Origin: Crambe crambe
Taxonomy: Eukaryota > Porifera > Demospongiae > Poecilosclerida > Crambeidae
Direction of reading: 5' to 3'
DNA: 64,000 nucleotides
Assembly (NCBI GenBank): GCA_963924555.1
Contig: OZ004581.1
Coordinates: 434,001 to 498,000 of the forward strand
Positions 11,259 through 26,544 of the stretch are shown one piece after another. The translations under genes were made by a program, and so were the position numbers. Position 1 is the stretch's first letter; each line of letters opens with the position of its first letter. The notes beneath the pieces are model-generated. The model saw only the letters and a program-made list of their open reading frames with translations. It was not told the DNA's origin and did no database searches.

Positions 11259-11306
11259 ATTATGTCATCAATGATGATTGTGTGTGGCTCAAAATAAACT
11301 TTATTA

Positions 11307-11471
11307 CAGAGGTTTTCAGGTTGGTTGACACAAAATTTGCCAACGGTGCATAATTAAATTGGTGCTCGCTAAAATTAAGAGTATTGGATTTGTATGACAA
11401 TATATCTTGCTCGCTTGAATTTATCTTGCACATGCGCAAATTCTACTGGTCAACCAACCTGAAAACCTCTG
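11307..11471. mobile_element. TA-flanked MITE upstream of GPCR unit D
   Basis: 165-bp element with perfect 23-bp terminal inverted repeats (11307-11329, 11449-11471; outer part CAGAGGTTTTCAGGTTGG), flanked by TA at 11305-11306 and 11472-11473. Its interior is AT-rich and non-coding. A diverged relative lies at 12959-13077. Tc1/mariner-like by TA duplication and CAG ends. Confidence 0.9.
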
Positions 11472-11690
11472 TATTAGTTTCTCAGGCAATTTATTTCAGA
11501 AAGTCATGCGGGATGCGCGTTTTTATTTTAATTTTTATTGAAACCACGCCCACTTCCGTTCATTAAAAAACCGTTTATTTAGCGACTGGAGGGTGGTCAA
11601 CGTTCCAGGTGAGGATAGCATATCCTAGCGAGAGTATTTTAGTAGACAAAAGCATAGTAGCAGAAGATACAGGAACTGTAGACTCGCCGT

Positions 11691-11703
11691 ATGCGCATGC
11701 GCA
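11691..11703. promoter_or_regulatory. Second GCGCATGCGC palindrome upstream of unit D
   Basis: ATGCGCATGCGCA, 149 bp before the start codon of unit D. Its flanks differ from the 28-bp element, so it is not a duplicated copy of that. It could be the working promoter palindrome now that the ancestral element has been pushed away. Confidence 0.5.
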
Positions 11704-11852
11704 ATAAGAATTTAACCACAATTAATTTAATATAAAAAATTGTACGTCGATGAAAAAATATGATGCGGGCGGGCTTGAGAAACTAATAATAAAGTTTGTG
11801 TGGCCTAACGTGAATAATTTATAATAGCTTTAGTAGGTAGGAAAACAACTCT

Positions 11853-14249
11853 ATGGAGAATTCCACAGCGATCAACCTCACCTCCTGCGATTGGCGGATC
11901 AGTGAAGATGTAGTGGGACCAGCTGTTGCAGCATTCACTGCAGTGATCTTCCTCCTCTCTCTGATAACAAACCTCTTCATCTGCATCCACACACTCATCC
12001 ATGGAAGAACCATTCTTAGAAATGGCGCCACACTCCTTCTTTTCAACCTCTCTATCAGCAACTTGATAGTAACAATCATCTACTTGCCCTTCATCACAGT
12101 CTCCTTTGCAGCACAAGAATGGATCATAGGAATAACCGATGGAGCCAGGAATGTGACTTGCCATATTGCTGGACTTGTATTGACAATAACAGTAGCCTCT
12201 TCCCTGCATATCATAGCTGCCATATCCTTTGACCGATGGCTCTTTATTACTAAACCTTATCTTCACAAGAAGATCATGACTTGGAAAACTGCTCTTGGGA
12301 TTGTCCTATTCATCTGGGTAAGTGAGTATGGTGGTACCTACAAATAGTACACTGTTTCCTTTAAAGAAACACAGAGCTCTTTTTTTTTTTCTTTTTTCAG
12401 AGTGCATGTTTCCTTGACATTGTCGTTATTTGTTATGATAAAAAGATAAGTAGCATGCTTGAACTCAATCATTGTGTATTATTTTAAGTCTTTGAGGTGG
12501 AAGTAAACATGCCAGGGTCATCATATAAATGCTGAGCTGGCCAGGCTTCCTCCCCTTAAGCTTCTTGGCTTCTATGGTCAACCAGCTTTAGAATATAGGC
12601 CATAGCGAGAGACAGCACACCTTGAATTGAAGCCATGTGTGTAGAATGTTTGGACATTGTACAAGAATGTCTTGTTCACAAACCAGCATAACAATATAAA
12701 GTTGGTCCTATCCTTGGACCCAGGTCCTGGCTGCATTAGCACCTGTTAACAACTGAGTTCTTTCCAATCAGAACCAATCAAAGTTATCACTTCATCTGCT
12801 GTGTAAGCAAAAAAGTATTGCTTTTTAGACCTCCAGGGCTAGCAATTTGTATTCTTGTTCTAGTAATTTGTTCCTAGTAATTCATAGCTACTGGTGTTCA
12901 GTATGCTAATGGGTATCATTGGAACCTGCTTGTATAAATACTTGAGTTTACACAAGTACAGAGGAGAAGACTTTGCTTGTTATGTAAGAGGCCACTAGCT
13001 ATTGTTCTGAACAATGGCTAGTGGTATATTATGTCAATAAGCAAAATCTTCTCCCTCAACCAGCCTGCAATCCTCTGTAATAAAATAGAATTACCTACTT
13101 TTCTCCTTGCATAGACTCTGTGTATACGCCCTACAGTTTAAGTGGTGGCTCTCAGAGTATAATATTATGAATAATAAAATTGCTAATAACTTTTGGGTTT
13201 CAAATTCTGTTCTGATACATATAATTGTCCGACCTCTTTGTATATTGTAGGCTTACACACTCCTTTTCAATCTGCTTTTTGTCATCATTGACACCAGTAT
13301 AAACGGGGGGGACCTGTGCAGAATCCTACCCAGCAACCCAAGCGCAACTTGCATCCCGATAACAATTGTCCCCCAAGGATTTGTCATTGTATTCAGCATC
13401 TTGGTGCTGATTCCCTTCCTAATAATCATCATCACATCAGTTTGGACCTTTGTCTTCACCAGGAGGTACTTGGGAAAGGACTTAAGGAGACGAACGGAAA
13501 CTCTCCCAAGGGAAGACTTGAAAATCCAGAAAAGTGTTTACAATATTAGAGTCCGTAAACTCTTTGGTATCTTCACGGCTTTATTCTTCTTCAACTTCAT
13601 CTCTGTCACTCCTTTCTTCATTTCTATTATAGTTCTTTTGGCAACTGGAAATGTGCCCCCTCGGGCACTGACAGCTGTTTTAATTCTCTATCTGGTGAGT
13701 AATGTCTCAAACCCTTTAATTCAATCCTACTTCAGAAAAGATTTGAAAGACTCAATTGTTAAATACACAAAGAAGATGTTATTTTGTTACGACTTCAAAG
13801 AAGAGAGTGATACTGCAAGGAGTAGTCATCATGCGTCCAATAGCAATTCATTTTCACAAAGCAGAAGATCTCGCAATGCACCTGGAGGTGCAGCTATTAG
13901 AGGGAGCTGTGATGATGCCATTGGGAGAGATAGAGGGAGCCGTGATGATGCCATGACTCCAGGAAAAGATCGAGTGAGTAATGGAGTGAGTAATGGTGAC
14001 GTTATTTCTCCTCCAGGCTCGATCCCGCCCACTTCACCAGATTGTCATAGCAATGACATGTCTTTGGATCCATTGAACAAGTCCACAGCCACTTTGACCA
14101 GTGTGGTGATCACTGTGGTCGAAGAAAAGTCAAATGAGACCAATAAGAGGGAGAACCATGATGAATTAGAACTCGTTCTTGCATCACCAGGCTCTGAGAT
14201 CACTGATGAAGTGAAGGAGAGTGACATGAAGGTTGAAACTGAAGAATGA
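11853..14249 (+). CDS. Class A (rhodopsin-type) GPCR, unit D
   Basis: 487-aa seven-transmembrane receptor. Exons 11853-12317 and 13251-14249 (ATCTGG|gtaagtg, attgtag|gct), phase 0. The start is the second Met of the B/C start (MENSTAIN); the first Met codon is lost. Exon 1 closely matches B and C. In exon 2 the first ~57 codons (end of TM4, ECL2, start of TM5) differ at close to half the positions (SINGGDLCRILPSNPSATC), while TM5-TM7 and the tail are almost unchanged. The C-tail is longest here and ends DEVKESDMKVETEE. Motif departures are as in B: TM2 Asn, DRW, NPLIQ. The intron is only ~0.93 kb and contains a MITE. The divergent patch faces the extracellular side, so D may bind a different ligand; this is inference. 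Confidence 0.9.
12959..13077. mobile_element. TA-flanked MITE in GPCR unit D intron
   Basis: 119-bp hairpin-like element with TA at 12957-12958 and 13078-13079. The ends CAGAGGA and (inverted) CAGAGGATTGCAGGCTGGTT resemble the ends of the 11307 element. An inner stem, CCACTAGCTATTGTTC against GAACAATGGCTAGTGG, pairs at 15 of 16 positions. The left arm has a short internal deletion relative to the right. Confidence 0.8.
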
Positions 14250-15748
14250 ACTTGGCACAGTCAAACCTCTGAGCTCCATGTCATACCAGATCATGAATGC
14301 AAACATAATAGAATGCAATTGCATTTTCCCCTGCAAGATAAATATTATTACAGTATTAAGATAATAATCATAATTATGATCACTGAAGACAGCTGCCTTG
14401 TTTATACGGCCTGGGTACGAGGCTAGGCATGAGGATTATGAATTATCATGAAATGGACTCTCGTGCCATATGAGTGCACCAGTTACCGTTGACACCCACC
14501 TCGAAATCAAATATACCACATCAGATATAACAACACAGGTGCAGTAGAGCACCTGCAGTAGGTGGGAGTACACTGTACATGTGCAACAGAGGCATCGGAA
14601 GCCAGATTCGATTGGTCAGGCCCAAATTGAAATGTAACCCCCCCAAACTACTGAAGCTCTACAATTTGCTATACTCAAGCATCTCTTGTGGCAGCCATTG
14701 AAAATAATAATAATAATTAACCTTTAACCCCTACATTTCCCATAATAATATGGCGGCCTCCACTGCCTATGTGCAATTGAGTACACTGCACATGATTTTG
14801 AAGTATTATATATTATTGGTGCATACTAGGAAGGAGATGCATTGCTGATGAGATATTTGGCATGCAGTTCATCAAAGAATGTGTTTGCTGTGCAACACAA
14901 TGGAAACATTCCTTGCACAATGTAATGTCATGTTTTTTATCCAGACAGCATTATAATTGGCTATTGTGTTCCTACAATACAGTCTCATACCCAGGCAGGG
15001 CACAGGTGCCTGCATAAACGAGAGTCTGGGTATAATAATATTATTTGAAGCTATCCTGTGATACAGAGATTAACTGTCCCATTTACACAGAATCACATGA
15101 CTCACATGTGATGAGTCACATGACCAGATTATTATTTTAACCAAGGAGTTATAGTGCTGTACAGTAAAGAGATGGTGTAACATGCCCCTAATCTTTATTC
15201 GCAATCCCTTGATCATTCACTATAATAATTCTGATCTAATTTTCTCAATTCTTGGACCAAATCACACATTAAAAATACCAGCAGAGAGCTGATCACCCAC
15301 CCTACCGGCTGGTGTTTGAGATTTGAAATTTGGTTAAGAATTGAGAAAGTAATAGCAGTTATAATGAATGATCAATGGATCAAGTGATACAATACAGTAC
15401 GCAAAAAGGTAATAATTTAAAATTGTGATGAGTTACTCACCAACATAGTACTGTAGTATTAAATGGTAGTTATGGTGACATGGAAATAAAGCAGGTGTGT
15501 AATTACGTATGATTGTGTTTTAATAAGAAATCCAAACCAAATGACACACAAAAAAAATAACGTGCACTACAAAAAAGAGACTCTTGTGGGTCATTTCTTG
15601 CTAAGTTTCTTTTTTCTTTTTCTTTTTCTTTTTTGTTTTTTTTTTCCCCTGGAGAAGCAACTTAAAAAAAGATAAATTGTTTTTACATATGGTACGTAGG
15701 TAGGTAGGCAGAGGAGGCTGACGAATGGATGCTGGTGGGGGGAAGGGC
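14250..15748. other. Intergenic region between GPCR array and JNK gene
   Basis: No coding exon seen. It holds an inverted-repeat element (15206-15388), a small inverted pair ATACCCAG / CTGGGTAT near 14988-15032, and T-rich tracts near 15600-15650. The two genes are convergent, so both 3' untranslated regions probably lie here. Confidence 0.5.
15206..15388. mobile_element. Inverted-repeat element with dispersed relatives
   Basis: Left arm CTTGATCATTCACTATAA and right arm TTATAATGAATGATCAATGG are inverted copies, and inner arms TTTCTCAATTCTT / AAGAATTGAGAAA also pair. The centre has ACCAGCAGAGAGCTGATCAC. Related text is at 17990-18072 (one arm), 51640-51735 and 60075-60250 (centre). MITE-like, non-coding. 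Confidence 0.7.
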
Positions 15749-20643
<4,895 letters not shown>

Positions 20644-23600
20644 ATGGAGGAACTTAAAGCGAAGTTAACGCTCGAATCTAACAGGAGGGAAGTGTTCGAG
20701 CGGAAAAACGCAGAGCTGGAGAGAATAAATGATGAACTAAGGCTGGAGAATGGGGTGAGTGAGTGGTAATAGCTAGCATATTACAAGATAGATAGAGATT
20801 GCAGTGCTATAAATATGCTGTGTGGTAAGCTTAATGCCCAGCTAAGTACTCAATGAACCAGCAGATATTAAGGATCGAGCATAGCAAAACGGCTTAAATA
20901 TGGCTCAGTATTGAATAAAACTAGCTAGCTAGCTTCTAGAAAGCTTAGCTGACCTACTGAAACTGATAGCTAGGCTCATGATCAAGCAGGTTTACAGTCA
21001 GTTATTCTGCATGGGTTTCTAGCAGAAATCGTTGGTATGCTTCTTAAATTTAGTGAATATGGTATAGTATACCTCCTAGGATTTCACTAGCTGCACTACC
21101 CACACCATAATAAACTTGATTGGGGAAGTTGCCTGGAAGTTAAGCGCTGTTAAGCATCTTGCAGTGGCATGTGTATCTGCTGCTAAGGTTGAGTGATGCA
21201 GCCAAACTGAAGAAACATAAATGGCCATGAACTAATGTCAGTTTTTGGCTGATGACTAGAAAATTATTATTGTACCTATGATTACTTTATAATATTACGC
21301 ATTTAGAATCTTCTAGATGAAGTTGGTGAATTGCGAAAGAAGTTGGCAGTCTATGGCTCGGATCCTGTTGACCAATCAGATAGCTGCAGTGATGATAATG
21401 ACTATGAAAAAGTCAGTGATGTCCCCGTGATAACTCCAAACGGCTCCTCCTCACCATCACAGAATGGATTCAATGAAGATGTAAAGGTATGACAGTCATA
21501 CTCTGTAGAATACATAGCAGGAAAACCCCTTGAGAGTAACTATAGCAATCAGAGAGACCTTTGACCCTTAGACCATGTATGTGAGCTTATGGTATATAAT
21601 CTTTAACCCATTAAGCTGGTAGCGAAGTTCATCTTTAAACTGGAGCTGGAAGTCATAAGCATGCATGCCTTCATGCCTTAGAAGTAAACAGAAACTTCCA
21701 TGTAGATGGCAATGATTGAAATAAAAACTTTGCTGTGGAGGCACATGTAATGTTAATCAACAAGATTATTAAAAGGGCCAAGGGGAGGAAATGTTCTCTT
21801 CTGCTGTGTAAGTCTGGCATGTTTCTTGTGTGGCATGTGTGGAAAGCCGGACATTTCACTGCTACATGATTCCACAATCTTGTGAAGTATCTTTGAATGG
21901 TAGTAGTAATAAAATTAATGTAACTGCTGCAGAAATAGCTGCTGTTGCTGTAGAAACTGATATAAAGGTCTGCAGGTGTCCACTTGTACTGAGCACTGCA
22001 GCATGTGTTGAAAGAGACTGAGGCCACATGCAAGACCAGGCCTGGTTATCACATTTCATAGGACCTTTAAGTGTGTGCAGGCTAGCTAGCATGCACTCAT
22101 AAAGAGCATCTGGTAGACATCTTCACAATGGTGCTGTATATAGCTTCAGGTCCTGAGTGAGCATTGCACACTTTATGTAGTTGGTCCAGAAATATGTATA
22201 CAATGACTAATTATTCTATGTCGATCACTAGAACTTAGCAGCTGCAGGAAGGAAGTGTGTAAGATTTGATTTTGTGCTGTACGTGAATTCTTTATGGCTT
22301 CTCTTGGAGGCACCTGTGTCAGAGGATTTGTGGCCCCAGAATGTAAACGGCAATTAAAGCTTTGCAGGGCATCCTGATTTTAATACAGGTAGTATTATAT
22401 AGTATCCTGATAGTGTTCTTATAGTATCCTGTCTGATTGTATTCTGAATAGTATCCTGATGGTATCCTGATAATATCCTGCTTAGGGGGGATGGTCTCAA
22501 CAGAATGTACCATGGTCAAATCCGAGTCCACACTCATTCACTCATTGAATGAGGAGTCTTGCCAGGTAGTATCCTAATAGTATCCTGGTAGTATCCTGAT
22601 AGTTTGCTCTAAAGGATTCTACATTGAAGGATTCTTGTCATGCACTAGAGTTGTGTTATGAATTAGAGAAAGTTTACTCCAAACATTGCCTTATTTGGCA
22701 GCACTTGTTATTGAAGTCGTAGGGAAAAATCTCTCGTCATGTAGCATAATCTTTTGATGAATAATGGCCGTGTATGCTACACTATATAGAGCTTGTCATT
22801 CGAATAAAACATTGAAATTAATCAAGTAGGACCAGACTAAGGACCAGACTAGCATGTGATTTAGGCAGTAATATGACTCCTCACCATCATGTAGCATAGT
22901 CTTTGATCCAATGGCTGAGTATAAATCAACAACAAACAACAACAAACAAACCAAACAACAACAACAACAAACAAAATAACAACAAACAAACAAAACAGCA
23001 GCAACAAAAAGCAATAGCTTGGCATATGATGTTTTGAAATAAAGGCAGTAACATTGTACCTGATGACTTCATAAAGATTTGTAGCATACGGTAATCATTG
23101 ACCATGATGAATACTGGCTCTTGTTATCATCTGCTACACTCAGTACAGAAACTGTTACTTGAATAAAGTGCTGAAGTTAATTGAGTAGGACCAGCTTAAT
23201 TTGCATGACTGTGACGTTAGAAAGCCAGTGTTAATATCATACCTAATGAGTTCATAATATTAGCCTCTCTTCATGTAGTCCTAGTCCTAGCCCTAGTCCT
23301 AGCCCTAGTCCTAGTTTTAGTCCTAGTCAAATAAGTACTCAGCAGGATTCACTTCTGTTGAAATTGGTTTCCCATCCCATCCCATCCCTCCCTGCTCCCT
23401 CGTGCATTCCTCCTGTCCCGCCCCTTTGGCCCCCTCTCCCTCCCTGCCTCCCCCTCTTGTCCATTCCAATACATAAATCAGGATACTAAAAGATTACAAA
23501 GTAGTATTCTTTGGTAGCTATGCTGCATGGAGATCAATTAACTGTACAGTGTTGTCATGAGTTAATGACATGCAGTACATACCATAGCAGATTGAGAGTG

Positions 23601-26305
23601 TGCACTCTATTTCCATGCAAGTGTTGCTTGGGATCAGTTGTATTATAACATTAATTGATAGTGAATGTGAATTCTTTGAGGCCACCTGGGACCGATGCAC
23701 ACATGCAACATTGATAATAATGTAGAAACAAGTGCTGGTTATATGCATTCAAAAAATGGTCTCTTTATGGGAGGAGGTCTTTCATTTATGAGAGGTCAAA
23801 ATAATTATGGTACATATTATTCTGATATAGCTAACCAAGTGGTCTTTTAATTAAAAAAGAGAGGTGGTCTCTTTTCCTTAATGGAGATGGTCTCTTTCTG
23901 CCATCAAAATCAATGGTATAATCACTAGTCTATTGGAGACATAACCAAGAGGTCTTTAAACAGAGGTGGTCTCTATAATGCAGGTGACACGTACTGCAGT
24001 ACTGCATGTATTATGGTCTGGGGTCATAGGTCAGTACCTTCATAGGTAGATACCAGTACCTTATAATATATTACTTTGACTTTAAATGACCATCACCAAT
24101 GGTTACATGCATACCTTTGAAGTGAATGTCTTTTTTTATTCATCACAGACAAACTCAACAGGTGGCTCCAACCTGGTCACCAATAGCAACCACTCCAATG
24201 GCAACCGTGCTGGAGAGAAGGACGTGAAGATCATGACGCTGAAGAGGAAGCAGAAGATGTTGAAGGCAGAGCTGGAGCAGAGTCTGACTCAGAGAGTCGG
24301 CTTTCAAGAAGCATTTCAAGAAGAGTTGGACCTCAGAACAAAGATTGAAGAGAGACTAGACAATTTACGAGCTCGATATGAGGTATGTGTGATCATGAGG
24401 AACTATGAAGGACCCTCTAAAACAAGCACAGACACCTACCTCCTAGCTCCCACATACGACACTTTTTAATGAATTCATGCACCTTTTAGAAGTAAATTCC
24501 CAAGCTAGACCTAGCTCCACACCTTTCAGTGAATGCACATTTTAATAGTAAAATCCCTTAGAATGGTATGTGTTGTTATTGCGTCCAAGGAGAGGACAAC
24601 CTCTCTTCAGTGGACAGGATATAGAATATCTAGCTGGTTCCAATGGTGTTCTTATGCACTGTTATTATCATCACTGATTATAAGACCTTATGTTCAATAA
24701 TTATACTTTCTGCTGCTGTGGTCAATGTTCAATATCCATAATATTTGACTACTTTCTGCTGTCCCAAGGGGTTGGTTTATGTTCAATATCTACTTTCTGC
24801 TGTCCCAAGGGGTGTGCTGTCCCAAGGGGTGTGATCTTCTAGGGACGTACCCTACCTATAAAGATTTCTTCATCTGATTCTTATTTTATCTACAGAGACT
24901 TGTGGTCGAGAATGACCAGCTCAGAACAGTCTTGAAAAACCACTGCATCGACGTTCCACCTCATCAACCCATCACAAGGAAACGCAGGACTCGCATTCCC
25001 TCAGACCATACCCACCTCAAGCCCCCGAAGTTTGTCCCCCCTGGTCGTCGTTCTAGTCCTTCGAAGGGGAAACTAATCACCTCGTCGTCGCTAGACCAAA
25101 GCATTTCATCGAAATCGAGCACATCTTTATCAACTACGGAGGAGAAAGAGGAGGAAGCAATGAAGAAACGTTTGGAACGTCCTAGCAGTGAACCTCCTTG
25201 TTTTGAAGAGGAGCCTCGATCTCCACAAAAGACGGGCACAACAGCCAGTTTGGATCGTGACAATGAAGGATTGAGGAAAAAGTCAGGTATGTGGACTGTG
25301 TGTAGTGGTTGGGAGGGGAGGGAAAAGAGGAGGGAACCAAGAGTGCAATGTGGATTCCCTGTTCTCTATACAATACAAACAGGATTCTTTTCTGTGGCAC
25401 CTGCCTTTAATGACAGGGGCACGTTATTAATTCACCCCTGAAATGAGGACGCTCTACATTTGTGTGTGAGATTGAGAAGGGGAGAAGGGATATAAATGCA
25501 AATGCTTGCTTAAAAGAAGTTTACAAACCAACCTCTTAACTTCTGATTTCAGTGGAACCTCCAGAATAATGGACCCCATCCTTTTGTCCTTTGTAGAGAG
25601 GTAATCCTCTTTTGGAAGTTATTTTGTATAGAGTGTATATACAAAGGTACTTTAGATTCTCCTTAGTTGAGAGGTTTGTCCTCTTTTTGGAAGTTATTTT
25701 TTACTTTTAGATTGAGAGGTTTATCCTCCTTTCAGAGTGTCCTTTATTAGAAGTTCTGTTGTGTTCCTGCAGACAACAGGTTACATAGTAGAGGAGGAAG
25801 TGATTCCAGCGAGCCACAGTCGTCGAGTGCAGGGCAACATGACCTGAGCAGCAGTAATGGAGACAGTTCACCTTCAGACAATGAAGAGTTGTGTTCCCTG
25901 GCAAGCATGGAACACATCTTCATCGAGGAGCGCTCAGTCACCCCAACACTAACAACTCCCACCGTCTCTTTCTCACAGGTGAGCAATTGTGGGGAGATCC
26001 CTCTCAATTATTAGCTTGTGGCTGGTGTCCCTTAGCTGTGATCTACTAACATTTTCAATGTCCTTACAATTCTTCCATTAATATCAAGTGTCCACATCAA
26101 GGACATCATATCAAGAACATTAATCTGGACACTTTAGATTATGAATACATCCTGCCTGACCTCTGTATACTTATTACAATTCATTCTTGGTTATTTTCAG
26201 GAAATGGATAGTATCCTGAACACAACTACAGACCAGATAGCAAGTGCCAAGGCTTTCTATGACCTGGTCCGACAGAGAGTCAGATCACAGTCTGAAAGTG
26301 ACTGA
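20644..26305 (+). CDS. Coiled-coil protein, unrecognised
   Basis: Six exons in consistent phase: 20644-20754, 21307-21486, 24149-24382, 24896-25286, 25773-25978, 26201-26305; 408 aa. The N-terminus (MEELKAKLTLESNRREVFER) and residues ~125-190 (from KIMTLKRKQKMLKAELEQ through to LVVENDQLRTVLKN) are strongly heptad-like coiled coils rich in Glu, Lys and Leu. They are separated by an acidic Ser-rich linker. Residues ~195-300 are a basic then Ser/Pro-rich disordered stretch (TRKRRTRIPSDH could be a nuclear localisation or docking site). The C-terminus has a short helical segment (EMDSILNTTTDQIASAKAFYDLV) ending RSQSESD. I do not recognise the family. A cytoskeletal, centrosomal or adaptor role would be usual for this architecture but is not shown. 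The first Met after the divergent promoter was taken as start. Confidence 0.85.
21487..24148. other. Large intron 2 of the coiled-coil gene
   Basis: 2.66 kb without an exon. Contains GTATCCTGATAGT-type degenerate repeats (22390-22600), CAA-rich tracts (22925-23010), CCTAGTCCTAGCCCTAG repeats (23272-23330) and a GGTGGTCTCTTT dispersed repeat (23757-23975). Confidence 0.6.
23757..23975. repeat. Dispersed GGTGGTCTCTTT repeat
   Basis: Short units of GAGGTGGTCTCTTT with CAAGTGGTCTTTAA and a TCAAAATCAATGGTA core. Same family, inverted, at 31739-31880, and in direct orientation at 52175-52365. Confidence 0.6.
25552..25745. repeat. Dispersed CAGTGGAACC repeat
   Basis: Begins CAGTGGAACCTCCAGAATAA and includes CCTTTTGTCCTTTGTAGAG and TATATACAAAGGTACTTTAG. 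The latter two stretches recur at 62665-62760 in an ALFY intron. Confidence 0.6.
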
Positions 26306-26544
26306 ATGAACTTCCACAAAGATCATCAATGTATGTATACACACCTTCCTCATCTCACCTTAATAATATACTGTTATAAATGGTATGAAAGTTTTGGACT
26401 TTATTCTGGAGAGAATTGTAATTTTGTATATGACCCTTATCAGTGCACTGCATTGATGTGCTAGGATACTTTATATCAATCAAAATTCGAAACAACTAAT
26501 CTGAACAACAACACAATAATAAATCAAAGGAATAATAGAACATT
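26306..26544. other. Short convergent intergenic space
   Basis: About 240 bp between the stop codons of two convergent genes. Must hold both 3' ends; no further feature seen. Confidence 0.5.

Noticed and set aside
23272..23330. CCCTAG-like repeats as interstitial telomere
   Set aside because: Unit is CCTAGTCCTAGCC, not a (TTAGGG)n permutation, and is short and degenerate.
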